64,000 nt of DNA. Source: Sulfurisoma sediminicola. GTDB lineage: Bacteria > Pseudomonadota > Gammaproteobacteria > Burkholderiales > Rhodocyclaceae. A program made the position numbers and the translations under genes. The notes beneath the pieces are model-generated. The model was not told where the DNA came from and ran no database searches. It saw only the letters and a program-made list of their open reading frames with translations. This document shows positions 30,131 through 38,134 of this stretch, piece by piece (the stretch's first letter is position 1; each line of letters opens with the position of its first letter). Location of the stretch: assembly GCF_003865015.1 (NCBI RefSeq), contig NZ_BHVV01000008.1, forward strand, positions 1 to 64,000, written 5' to 3'.

Positions 30131-30988
30131 CTATGCCTTGATGCGGCCGAGCAGGCCGCGCAGCGTGTCCTGGATATCGGCCGGCAACACGATGGTCTTG
30201 GCGTTCTGCGAGTCGGCGAGCTTGCCCATCGCCATGATGTATTTCTCGCCGAGCAGATACATCGCCGGCAGGTCGCCCGGCCCGATCGCCGCCGCAACAC
30301 GCTTGATCGCCTCGGCGCTGGCGTCGGCCAGCGTCACCTGCGCCTCGGCGTCGCGTCGCGCGGCTTCCAGCCTGGCCTCGGCCTGAAGGATGGCCGCCTG
30401 CTTGGTGCCCTCGGCCTTGGTCACCATGGCCTTGCGCTCGCGCTCGGCCGAGGCCTGGGCCTCCATCGCCTTGACCATGGATTCGGAAGGCTTGATGTCC
30501 TGGATCTCGACCGACTTGACCGTCAGGCCCCAATCGATGGCCTCGTCGGCGATGGCCTCGCGCAGCTTGGCCTTGATGCGGTCGCGGCTGGTGAGCGCCT
30601 CGTCGAGCTGCATGTCGCCGGCGATGGAGCGCAGCGTGGTCATGATCATGTTGCGGATGGCCTCGGAGAAATCGGTCACGCCATACACGGCCTTGATCGG
30701 GTCGGTGATCTTGATGAAGGCGATGGCATTGATGAGGATCACCGCGTTGTCCTTGGTGATCACTTCCTGCTCCTGCACGTCGAGGATGATGTCCTTGGTC
30801 ACCAGCTTGTAGGAAACCTGGTCGAGGTAGGGAATGAGGATATTGAGGCCGGGGTGCAGCGTGCCGTGGTATTTGCCGAGACGCTCGACGATCCACTCCA
30901 TCCCCTGCGGCACAATGCGCACGCCCTTCAGCAGCGTAATGACCGCGAAGGCCAGCAATGCCAGTACGACGATGAATCCTTCACCCAT
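30131..30988 (-). CDS. Stomatin/QmcA-like SPFH (band 7) membrane protein
   Basis: 285 residues. An N-terminal membrane helix (FIVVLALLAFAVITLLKGVRIVPQG) precedes the band-7 domain (ERLGKYHGTLHPGLNILIPYLDQ, RSIAGDMQLDEALTSRD) and a coiled-coil oligomerisation region rich in Ala, Glu and Lys (EAQASAERERKAMVTKAEGTKQAAILQAEA). It forms large membrane microdomain scaffolds that modulate proteolysis or other complexes. Paired 2 bases after an NfeD gene, the standard partner of bacterial stomatins. Confidence 0.94.
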   Translation of the reverse strand: MGEGFIVVLALLAFAVITLLKGVRIVPQGMEWIVERLGKYHGTLHPGLNILIPYLDQVSYKLVTKDIILDVQEQEVITKDNAVILINAIAFIKITDPIKAVYGVTDFSEAIRNMIMTTLRSIAGDMQLDEALTSRDRIKAKLREAIADEAIDWGLTVKSVEIQDIKPSESMVKAMEAQASAERERKAMVTKAEGTKQAAILQAEARLEAARRDAEAQVTLADASAEAIKRVAAAIGPGDLPAMYLLGEKYIMAMGKLADSQNAKTIVLPADIQDTLRGLLGRIKA

Positions 30989-30990
30989 GA

Positions 30991-31434
30991 TCAGCTCCTT
31001 CCGACTTTCAACAGGCTGCCTTCCACTTCCAGGACTTTCACGCGTTCTCCGGCCTTGATCTCCTCGTCGGCGATGCAGGGCCAGACATCGGCGCCGACCA
31101 GCGGCTTCTGGAAGCGCACCTCGCCGCGGATGAAGCGGGCGACATCGTGCGTCAGCACGCCGACCTCGCCGACGACTTCGGCATCCGACATGCCGATGCG
31201 CGTCTTGTGGCTCCCCGGCTTGAACACCTTGAACCAGAAGCCGGTCAGCGCCAGCGAGACGGCCAGCCAGATCGCGAGCTGAGCGGTGATGCCCAGGCCC
31301 GGCGCAACCAGCAGCACCGCCGTCATCACCAGCGCACCGAGGCCGAACCAGACCAGCACGAAGGCCGGCAACGCCAGCTCGGCGAGAATCAGGACGACGC
31401 CGCCGACAGCCCAGTGCCACCATGCCAGTTCCAT
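30991..31434 (-). CDS. NfeD-like membrane protein
   Basis: 147 residues. Two or three membrane helices (HWAVGGVVLILAELALPAF, LGALVMTAVLLVAPGLG, LAIWLAVSLALTGFWF) are followed by a small beta-barrel OB-type domain (VGEVGVLTHDVARFIRGEVRFQ, GERVKVLEVEGSLLKV). NfeD proteins anchor or assist the downstream stomatin. AGGAG precedes the ATG. The gene begins 10 bases after trmH. Confidence 0.92.
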   Translation of the reverse strand: MELAWWHWAVGGVVLILAELALPAFVLVWFGLGALVMTAVLLVAPGLGITAQLAIWLAVSLALTGFWFKVFKPGSHKTRIGMSDAEVVGEVGVLTHDVARFIRGEVRFQKPLVGADVWPCIADEEIKAGERVKVLEVEGSLLKVGRS

Positions 31435-31444
31435 TTCGGCTCCT

Positions 31445-32215
31445 TTACGTTTCGGCCATTCTAACGAGCTTCTGCCGCCGTTCCTCGAACAGGCAGATGG
31501 CGGCGGCTGCCGCCACGTTGAGGGACTCGCAGCCCTCGGCCAGCGGGATGGTCGCCCGCCGCCGTGCCGAAGCCGCCGAGTTTTCCGAAACGCCGGCGCC
31601 CTCGTTGCCGAAGATCCACGCGACGGGGCCGGAAAGATCGATGGCGTAGATCGACTCGCCGTCCCGCGCCACAGTGGCGACCGAGGTGCCGGAATAGCCG
31701 GAGAGGAAAGCCGCGAGATCGACGCGCTCGCGAATCGCCAGATCGAAATGCGCCCCCTGCCCCGCCCGCAGCACCTTGCTCGTCCACGCCCCGGCGCAGC
31801 CCGTCCCGAGCACGACGTCACGCACCCCGGCCGCCGCCGCCGTGCGCAGGATGGTGCCGACGTTGCCGGCGTCCTGCACGGCATCGAGCAGCACGCAGGA
31901 ACCGCGTGGCGGGGCCGCGTCAGTCGTCGACACCGCGATCTCGGCGAGGATGCCGACCGGCGTCTCCGTCGCCGCGAGCTCGCGGAACAAGGCATCGCGC
32001 AGGCAGAGCGCCTCGCTGCCGCCGCAGCGCGCCAGCAGGGCGGACACTTCGCCGTGGCCCAACCCGGATTCGCTGACGATCACGCGCAAGGGCCGTCCGA
32101 CCTTGTCGAGATAGGCCGCGAGCAGATGCGGCCCGTCGAGCAGGGCGTGAGCCGTGTCGCGCTGCGCCCGTAGCGTCTTGAAGGTCGAATTGTCGCGTGA
32201 GGCGATGATTTTCAT
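31445..32215 (-). CDS. TrmH/SpoU-family RNA 2'-O-methyltransferase
   Basis: 256 residues. An N-terminal substrate-binding part (STFKTLRAQRDTAHALLDGPHLL) is joined to a SPOUT domain with its three motifs: LLDAVQDAGNVGTILRTAAAAGV, AWIFGNEGAGVS and IPLAEGCESLNVAAAAAICLFE. It methylates rRNA or tRNA ribose using SAM; the exact nucleotide is not readable here. First gene of the minus-strand operon down to 25535, and only 14 bases from the divergent glycosyltransferase gene. Confidence 0.93.
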   Translation of the reverse strand: MKIIASRDNSTFKTLRAQRDTAHALLDGPHLLAAYLDKVGRPLRVIVSESGLGHGEVSALLARCGGSEALCLRDALFRELAATETPVGILAEIAVSTTDAAPPRGSCVLLDAVQDAGNVGTILRTAAAAGVRDVVLGTGCAGAWTSKVLRAGQGAHFDLAIRERVDLAAFLSGYSGTSVATVARDGESIYAIDLSGPVAWIFGNEGAGVSENSAASARRRATIPLAEGCESLNVAAAAAICLFEERRQKLVRMAET

Positions 32216-32229
32216 GGCACCATCTTCGC

Positions 32230-33198
32230 ATGAGCCCGCTTCACTGTGTGATCGTCACGCCGGCGCCACCCGGTTCGCGCGCCGGCAACCGCAACACGGC
32301 CGTGCGCTGGGCGCGCATCCTGCGCGGGCTCGGCCTGCGGGTCGACATCGCGACCGAATGGCGCGACGGCGACCACGACCTGATGATCGCACTGCACGCG
32401 CGGCGCAGCCGGACCGCAATGCTGCATTGGCGGCAACGCTGCCCGCACCGTCCCCTGATCCTGGCGCTGACGGGCACCGATCTCTACCGCGACATCCGCA
32501 GCGATGCCGGCGCCGCCGACTCGCTCGAACTCGCCGACCGCCTCGTCGTGCTGCAGGCCTGCGGCCTCGACGAACTGACGCCGGCGCAGCGTGCGAAAGC
32601 CCGGGTGATCCTTCAGTCCGAGACCGCGCGCGGGGTCTGGGCGCCGCCGCGCCGCTTCATGCGTTTCGCCGCGATCGGACATCTGCGCGAGGAGAAGGAT
32701 CCGCTGCGGGCGGCCCATGCGCTGGGGCTGCTGCGCGCGTTGGCGGCGGTTCGCGTCGTCCAGGTCGGCGCCGCGCTCGTGCCGGCCTGGGCGCAGGAGG
32801 CGCAGGCGCTGATTCAGCGCGAGCCGCGCTATCGCTGGCGCGGCGAAGTGCCGCACTGGCAGGCGCTGAAGCTGCTCCGGCAAAGCCACGCCCTCGTCAT
32901 CAGCTCGCTGATGGAGGGCGGCGCCCACGTCGTGTCGGAGGCGATCGTCCATGGCGTTCCGGTGCTGGCCAGCGACATTCCGGGGAACGTCGGTCTGCTC
33001 GGCGCCGACTATGCCGGCTATTTCCGCGTAGGCGACACGGCGGCGCTGGCGGCGCTGATGCGACGGGCCCATGAGGAGCCTGCGTTCCTGCGCACGCTGC
33101 ACAAGGCCGTCGTCGCGCGCCAGCCGCTGTTCACGCCGGAGCGGGAAGTCGCGGCCTGGCGTGCCACCATCGCCGACTTTTATCCCCGGCCGAAGTAG
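32230..33198 (+). CDS. senB: SenB-like selenosugar synthase (TIGR04348-type glycosyltransferase)
   Basis: 322 residues in a compact GT-B fold: N-terminal CVIVTPAPPGSRAGNRNTAVRWA, LILALTGTDLYRDI, and a C-terminal donor-site region with SSLMEGGAHVVSEAIVHGVPVLAS and IPGNVGLLGADYAGYF. This pattern is that of the small glycosyltransferases later named SenB, which join selenophosphate to UDP-GlcNAc to give a selenosugar in selenoneine synthesis. The usual partners senA (EgtB-like) and senC (SelD-like) are not in the window. It overlaps the convergent CopD-like gene by 19 bases. If the SenB assignment is wrong, it remains a glycosyltransferase. Confidence 0.72.
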   Translation: MSPLHCVIVTPAPPGSRAGNRNTAVRWARILRGLGLRVDIATEWRDGDHDLMIALHARRSRTAMLHWRQRCPHRPLILALTGTDLYRDIRSDAGAADSLELADRLVVLQACGLDELTPAQRAKARVILQSETARGVWAPPRRFMRFAAIGHLREEKDPLRAAHALGLLRALAAVRVVQVGAALVPAWAQEAQALIQREPRYRWRGEVPHWQALKLLRQSHALVISSLMEGGAHVVSEAIVHGVPVLASDIPGNVGLLGADYAGYFRVGDTAALAALMRRAHEEPAFLRTLHKAVVARQPLFTPEREVAAWRATIADFYPRPK

Positions 33199-33638
33199 GC
33201 GCCCAGCGTCGCGACGACGATGGTGAGGAATCCCAGGTGCAGGTTGAAGGCGACCAGCTTGCGGATGCGGTCCATCGCGGCGCCGGCAGCCGGCCAGTCC
33301 TGCGTCGTAACCCCGGCCACGAGCCTCGGGTAGACGCCCCCGTAGATGTAGGCGAACACGCCGGCCATCACCAGGCCGGTGGCCATCATCACATGCCAGT
33401 GCAGCAGCGCGTTCTTGAAACCGACCACGAAAAACATGGCGAAGCCCGAGCCGAGGATGACGCCGACGGCGATCGCGACCACGGCGAAGAAGCGGCCGAG
33501 CACCCCGGCCAGCAGCGGCAGCCGCTGCGGTGGCGCCAACTGGGCGACGGCGACCGGCCGCAGGCAGTAGTGGGCGAAGAACATGCCGCCGACCCAGATG
33601 ATCACGCCGACGAGATGAAGCAGGATGAGGACAGGCAT
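33180..33638 (-). CDS. CopD-like four-helix membrane protein
   Basis: 152 residues with four membrane helices: LILLHLVGVIIWVGGMFFAHY, FFAVVAIAVGVILGSGFAMFF, WHVMMATGLVMAGVFAYIYGG and NLHLGFLTIVVATLGAYF. Conserved His residues in helix 1 (LLHLVGVIIWVGGMFFAH) and before helix 3 are typical of CopD-related proteins that may bind haem or copper. Its ATG overlaps the last base of rnhB, so it is the final gene of the long lpx operon. Confidence 0.85.
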   Translation of the reverse strand: MPVLILLHLVGVIIWVGGMFFAHYCLRPVAVAQLAPPQRLPLLAGVLGRFFAVVAIAVGVILGSGFAMFFVVGFKNALLHWHVMMATGLVMAGVFAYIYGGVYPRLVAGVTTQDWPAAGAAMDRIRKLVAFNLHLGFLTIVVATLGAYFGRG

Positions 33639-34210
33639 CACGATGGGTTTCCTCCGAGGAGATTTCTGACCGGAGCGAAGCTGCGCCGATGGAAATGCGC
33701 GGGGCCGTGCGCGGCAAGCGCCGCGAGGTGGGCCGCGGTGCCATAGCCCTTGTGGCGGTCGAGGCCGTATTGTGGGAAGCGTTCGTGCAGCAGTCGCATC
33801 TCGGCGTCGCGCGCGGTCTTGGCAAGGATGGAGGCGGCCGATATCTCGGCCACGCTGGCGTCGCCGCCGATGATGGCGCGGGCCGGAATGGCCAGCGGCG
33901 GACAGCGGTTGCCGTCGATCAGCGCTTCGGCCGGGCGAATCGCCAGCCCTTCGACCGCGCGGCGCATCGCCAGCAGCGTCGCCTGGAGGATGTTGAGCGT
34001 GTCGATCTCCTCGACCGTGGCGAAGGCGACGGCCCACGCCAGCGCCTTCTCCTTGATCTCGCCCTCGAGTCGCTCGCGGCGTCGCTCGCTCAGCTTCTTC
34101 GAGTCGTCGAGACCGGCGATCGACCGTGCCGGATCGAGGATCACCGCGGCCGCGAACACCGCGCCGGCCAGCGGCCCCCTGCCCGCTTCGTCGACGCCGC
34201 AGATCAGCAT
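33638..34210 (-). CDS. rnhB: Ribonuclease HII
   Basis: 190 residues. Catalytic motifs: [15 protein letters not shown] (Asp and Glu), [17 protein letters not shown] (Asp) and [12 protein letters not shown] (Asp in helix). It removes ribonucleotides from RNA-DNA hybrids, cutting 5' of a single ribonucleotide. It overlaps lpxB by 7 bases at its start, the normal lpxB-rnhB order of proteobacteria. Confidence 0.96.
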   Translation of the reverse strand: MLICGVDEAGRGPLAGAVFAAAVILDPARSIAGLDDSKKLSERRRERLEGEIKEKALAWAVAFATVEEIDTLNILQATLLAMRRAVEGLAIRPAEALIDGNRCPPLAIPARAIIGGDASVAEISAASILAKTARDAEMRLLHERFPQYGLDRHKGYGTAAHLAALAAHGPAHFHRRSFAPVRNLLGGNPS

Positions 34211-35349
34211 GGCTTGAGGTAGGGCAGGATCGCGGCCGCGGCCTTCTCCGCCGTTCCCTGCCGCAAGCTGCGGTGGATCCCGGCGAAGACCTCGGCGAGC
34301 CTGGCCTGTACCTGACGATCGACGCAGAGGTTGCCGAGCGCCTGCGCCAGGTTATCGGCGGTCGCATCGTCCTGAAGGAACTCGGGTACGACGAAGCGGC
34401 CGGCGAGGATGTTCGGCAGGCCCACCCACGGCTGGTAACCCATGTGCCGCAGCAAGCGCCAGGACCACGGCGACATGCGGTAGGCGATGACCATCGGCGT
34501 GCCCATCAGCGCCGTTTCCAGCGTTGCCGTGCCGCTGGCGACGAGCGCGACGTCGGCGGCGGCCAGCGCATCCTGGGCGTGGCCGAACATGAGCGTGATC
34601 GGCATTTCCTGCGCCCCGCGCCGCCACAGCGCCTCCTCGAACCGGTTGCGCGTTTCCCGCGTGGTCAGCGGCACGAGGAAACGGGCGTCGGGGAATCGCT
34701 CGAAAAGCTTCTGCGCCGTCTCGATGAACAGCTCGCCCATGTACTGCAACTCCGACTGGCGGCTGCCCGGCAGCAGGGCGAAGACCGGCGCCGCGCCCTC
34801 GAGGCCGAGACGCTCGCGCGCGACCGGCTTGTCGATCGCCGGCGGGATCACGTCGGCCAGCGGATGGCCGACGTAGCTCACCGGCAGCGGGTGCTCGCGG
34901 TAGAGCGCCGGCTCGAACGGGAACAGCGCGAGCAGGTGCGTGACCGATCTGGCGATCTTGCCGATGCGGCCTCGACGCCAGGCCCAGACCGAGGGGCTGA
35001 CGTAGTGAATCGCCGGAATTCCGCGCCCCTTGAGCTTCCGCTCGAGCCAGAGGTTGAAATCGGGGGCGTCGATGCCGATGAAGACGTCCGGCTTCTCGGC
35101 CAGCAGCCTCGAGAGCAGCCTGCGGCGGATGCCGGCGATCTCGCGATAGTGGCGCAACACCTCGGCGTAGCCGCGCACCGAGAGCTTTTCGGCCGGCCAC
35201 CAGGCATCGAAGCCCTGCATTTCCATTTTCGTGCCGCCGATGCCGACGAAGCTGGCGTCGGGCAGGTGGCGCTTGAGCGCGGCGATCAGGTGTGCGCCCA
35301 GCAGGTCACCGGAGGCCTCGCCGGCCACCATTGCGATGCGCAGCCCCAT
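34204..35349 (-). CDS. lpxB: Lipid-A-disaccharide synthase
   Basis: 381 residues. The GT19 motifs are visible: [19 protein letters not shown] at the N-terminus, [51 protein letters not shown] and [22 protein letters not shown]. It joins UDP-2,3-diacylglucosamine and lipid X into the lipid A disaccharide on the inner-membrane face. The ATG directly follows the lpxA TAA. Confidence 0.97.
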   Translation of the reverse strand: MGLRIAMVAGEASGDLLGAHLIAALKRHLPDASFVGIGGTKMEMQGFDAWWPAEKLSVRGYAEVLRHYREIAGIRRRLLSRLLAEKPDVFIGIDAPDFNLWLERKLKGRGIPAIHYVSPSVWAWRRGRIGKIARSVTHLLALFPFEPALYREHPLPVSYVGHPLADVIPPAIDKPVARERLGLEGAAPVFALLPGSRQSELQYMGELFIETAQKLFERFPDARFLVPLTTRETRNRFEEALWRRGAQEMPITLMFGHAQDALAAADVALVASGTATLETALMGTPMVIAYRMSPWSWRLLRHMGYQPWVGLPNILAGRFVVPEFLQDDATADNLAQALGNLCVDRQVQARLAEVFAGIHRSLRQGTAEKAAAAILPYLKPC

Positions 35350-36123
35350 TTAGCGAACGACGCCGCGGCCGGGCGTGGCCAGGAACTCGGCCAGCACCTG
35401 AAGTTCGACCACGCTGCCGGCCTCGGCGGCGATGGCCTCGCGGGCCTCGGCCAGCGGCAGGCCGGACTTGTAGAGGGTCTTGTAGGCGCGCTTGATCGCG
35501 GCGATGGCATCGGCCGAAAAGCCGCGACGCTTGAGCCCCTCGCTGTTGATGCCGTGCGGCGCCGGCGGGCTGCCGCCGACCATGACGTAGGGTGGCAGGT
35601 CCTGCAGCAGCATCGTGCCCACGGCCGTCATGCTGTGGGCGCCGACGCGCACGAACTGGTGGATGCCGGTGAAGCCGGCGAGGATGGCCCAGTCGCCGAC
35701 AGTGACATGGCCGGCGAGCTGGGCGTTGTTGGCGAAGATGACGTTGTTGCCGATCTGGCAGTCGTGCGCCAGGTGCACATAGGCCATGATCCAGTTGTCG
35801 TTGCCGAGCCGCGTCACGCCGGCATCCTGCGCCGTGCCGCAGTTGAAGGTGCAAAACTCGCGGATGGTGTTGCGGTCGCCGATCTCCAGGCGCGTCGGCT
35901 CGCCGGCGTACTTCTTGTCCTGCGGAATCTCGCCGATGGAGCAGAACTGGAAAATGCGGTTGTCGCCGCCGATCCGCGTATGGCCGGAAATCACCACATG
36001 CGGGCCGACATGCGTGTTGTCGCCGATCTCGACGTGCTCGCCGACGAGGGTGTAGGCGCCGATTTCCACGCCGGCGCCAAGGCGCGCCCCGGGATGGACG
36101 ATGGCGGTGGGGTGGATGCTCAT
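35350..36123 (-). CDS. lpxA: UDP-N-acetylglucosamine O-acyltransferase
   Basis: 257 residues from the ATG at 36123, which overlaps the fabZ stop (ATGA). N-terminal [20 protein letters not shown] begins the left-handed beta-helix of hexapeptide repeats. The catalytic-His region is [19 protein letters not shown], and the C-terminal helical domain starts [18 protein letters not shown]. It adds the first 3-hydroxyacyl chain in lipid A synthesis. Confidence 0.97.
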   Translation of the reverse strand: MSIHPTAIVHPGARLGAGVEIGAYTLVGEHVEIGDNTHVGPHVVISGHTRIGGDNRIFQFCSIGEIPQDKKYAGEPTRLEIGDRNTIREFCTFNCGTAQDAGVTRLGNDNWIMAYVHLAHDCQIGNNVIFANNAQLAGHVTVGDWAILAGFTGIHQFVRVGAHSMTAVGTMLLQDLPPYVMVGGSPPAPHGINSEGLKRRGFSADAIAAIKRAYKTLYKSGLPLAEAREAIAAEAGSVVELQVLAEFLATPGRGVVR

Positions 36124-36566
36124 TCGACGGTGCGCAGGGTACACATCAGTTCGGCCTCGGCGGCGAGCTTGCCGTCGACCGTGGCCTTGGCCGAATACTT
36201 CCAGATGCCGCGCTTGATGAGGCCGATCGACACCTCGAGGATCAGCTGGTCGCCGGGGCTGACCGGCTTCTTGAAGCGCGCACCGTCGATGCCGGCGAAG
36301 TAGTAAACAGTTGTGGCGTCGGGCTTGCCGCCCATGGTCTTGAAGGAGAGCACGGCCGCAGCCTGCGCCATGGCCTCGACGATCAGAACCCCCGGCATCA
36401 CCGGGTGGTGGGGATAATGGCCGGGGAAGAAGGGCTCGTTGATGCTGACGTTCTTCAGCGCCTTGATGCGCTCGCCCGGCACCAGTTCGAGCACGCGGTC
36501 GATCAGCAGGATGGGATAACGGTGCGGCAGGTGCTCGAGGATCTCGTGGATGTCCATCGAATTCAT
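36120..36566 (-). CDS. fabZ: 3-hydroxyacyl-ACP dehydratase
   Basis: 148 residues in a hot-dog fold: [43 protein letters not shown] with catalytic His (GHYP) and Glu (VEAMAQ). It supplies enoyl-ACP for fatty-acid elongation and competes with LpxA for 3-hydroxymyristoyl-ACP, which explains its place between lpxD and lpxA. It overlaps both neighbours by 4 bases. Confidence 0.97.
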   Translation of the reverse strand: MNSMDIHEILEHLPHRYPILLIDRVLELVPGERIKALKNVSINEPFFPGHYPHHPVMPGVLIVEAMAQAAAVLSFKTMGGKPDATTVYYFAGIDGARFKKPVSPGDQLILEVSIGLIKRGIWKYSAKATVDGKLAAEAELMCTLRTVE

Positions 36567-37588
36567 GTTCTTTTCTCCAGTTCGGCCAGGCGCTGTTCGA
36601 GGGCGCGTATTTTATCGGCCATCGCGTCGAGATGTCGCAGGCGTGCGAAGTTCTTCAACCATTCCTCGTGCGACATGAAAGGCACCGTCCCGGTGAATAC
36701 GCCGGGGCGCGTGATGGACTTGGCGACGAAGGTTCCGGCGGAGACCTGGACGCCATCGGCGATCTCGAGATGGCCGATGATGTTGGCGGCCCCGCCGATC
36801 GCGCAGCCGGCGCCGACGCGGGTGCTGCCGGCGATGGCGGCGCAACCCGCCATGATCGTGCGCGCGCCGATTTGAACGTTGTGCGCGATCTGGATCTGGT
36901 TGTCGAGCTTGACGCCGTCGCCGATCACCGTGTCGGCCAGCGCGCCGCGATCGATGGTGGTGTTGGCGCCGATCTCGACGTCGTCGCCGACGACGACGCG
37001 ACCGGTCTGGGGAATTTTCACCCAGCTACCGTCGCGGTCGCGGGCGAAGCCGAAGCCGTCGGCGCCGATCACGGCACCCGAATGGATGATGGCGCGCGCA
37101 CCGATGCGACAACCGGCGGCAACGGTGACGTTCGGATGCAGCAGCGAGTCGCCGCCGATCTCGGCGCCGGGACCGATGGCACAGCCCGCGCCGATCACGG
37201 TGTTCTCGCCGATGCCGGCACCCGCACCGATCCAGACATTGGGCCCGACGCTGACACTCGCCGGCACCTCGGTCTCGACTACGGCCGACGGATGGATGCC
37301 GGCCGCGGGACGCGGCGGCGGGTTCAACCACTGCGCGACACGGGCGTAGTAAAGATAGGGTTGCGGCGTGACGATGGCCGCGACCGGGCACGCAGCCGTC
37401 GCCTCGGGCGCGAGGATCACCGCGGCGGCGCTGGTTGCTCCAAGCTGGCCCTGGTATTTCGGATTGGAAAGAAAGCTGAGCTGGTCGGCGCCGGCAGTCT
37501 CGAGCGTGGCGATGCCACGCACGGCGATGCTGCCGTCGCCGACGAGATCCCCGCCAAAGCGGGCAACGATCTCGTCAAGACGGACCAC
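36563..37588 (-). CDS. lpxD: UDP-3-O-acylglucosamine N-acyltransferase
   Basis: 341 residues. The N-terminal uridine-binding domain ([29 protein letters not shown]) is followed by a hexapeptide beta-helix ([60 protein letters not shown] with the catalytic His of AHNVQIG) and a C-terminal helix ([22 protein letters not shown]). It N-acylates the glucosamine in lipid A synthesis. Confidence 0.97.
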   Translation of the reverse strand: MVRLDEIVARFGGDLVGDGSIAVRGIATLETAGADQLSFLSNPKYQGQLGATSAAAVILAPEATAACPVAAIVTPQPYLYYARVAQWLNPPPRPAAGIHPSAVVETEVPASVSVGPNVWIGAGAGIGENTVIGAGCAIGPGAEIGGDSLLHPNVTVAAGCRIGARAIIHSGAVIGADGFGFARDRDGSWVKIPQTGRVVVGDDVEIGANTTIDRGALADTVIGDGVKLDNQIQIAHNVQIGARTIMAGCAAIAGSTRVGAGCAIGGAANIIGHLEIADGVQVSAGTFVAKSITRPGVFTGTVPFMSHEEWLKNFARLRHLDAMADKIRALEQRLAELEKRT

Positions 37589-37611
37589 GGGCTACACGCG
37601 GAGTATCGGTC

Positions 37612-38115
37612 TTACTTGGTACCGTCGCCCAGGGCCTTGATCACCTTGTCGGTGATGTCGAGCTTGGGACTGACGTACACGCCTTCCTGGATGATGAGGT
37701 CGTACTTCTCGGCCTCGGCCACCTGCTTGATGATCTTGTTGACGCGCTCGTAGATCCCCGCCATCTCTTCGTTCTGGCGCAGGTTGAGGTCCTCGCGGAA
37801 CTCGCGCTGCTTGCGCTGGAAATCGCGATTGAGGTCGTTGAACTCGCGCTCCTTGTTGCGCCGGTCGGTCTCCGACATGGTAACGGCGTTCTTCTCGAGG
37901 CCTTCCTGCATGCCCTGCAGTTGCTTGGCCAGCTTCTGCAGATCCTGGTCACGCTTCTCGAATTCCTTTTCGAGCTTTTTCTTGGCCTTGGCCGCCTGGG
38001 GCGACTCGTTGATCACCTTCTGGCCATTGACGAAACCGATCTTGGTTTCGGCCAGGGCCGGGGCGGCGGCGACCGCCAGGGTCAGCGCCGCGATGGAAAT
38101 CAGTAGTTTTTTCAA
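37612..38115 (-). CDS. skp: OmpH/Skp periplasmic chaperone
   Basis: 167 residues. The start is a TTG at 38115 with AGGAGA 5-10 bases upstream (reads MKKLLISIAALTLAVAAAPALAE, a signal peptide). The mature protein begins TKIGFVNGQKVINESPQA and is mostly long charged helices (KLEKEFEKRDQDLQKLAKQLQG), the tentacles of the Skp trimer. It holds unfolded outer-membrane proteins for BamA, encoded 20 bases upstream. Confidence 0.94.
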   Translation of the reverse strand: MKKLLISIAALTLAVAAAPALAETKIGFVNGQKVINESPQAAKAKKKLEKEFEKRDQDLQKLAKQLQGMQEGLEKNAVTMSETDRRNKEREFNDLNRDFQRKQREFREDLNLRQNEEMAGIYERVNKIIKQVAEAEKYDLIIQEGVYVSPKLDITDKVIKALGDGTK

Positions 38116-38134
38116 GCTGTCTCTCCTGCAAAAA

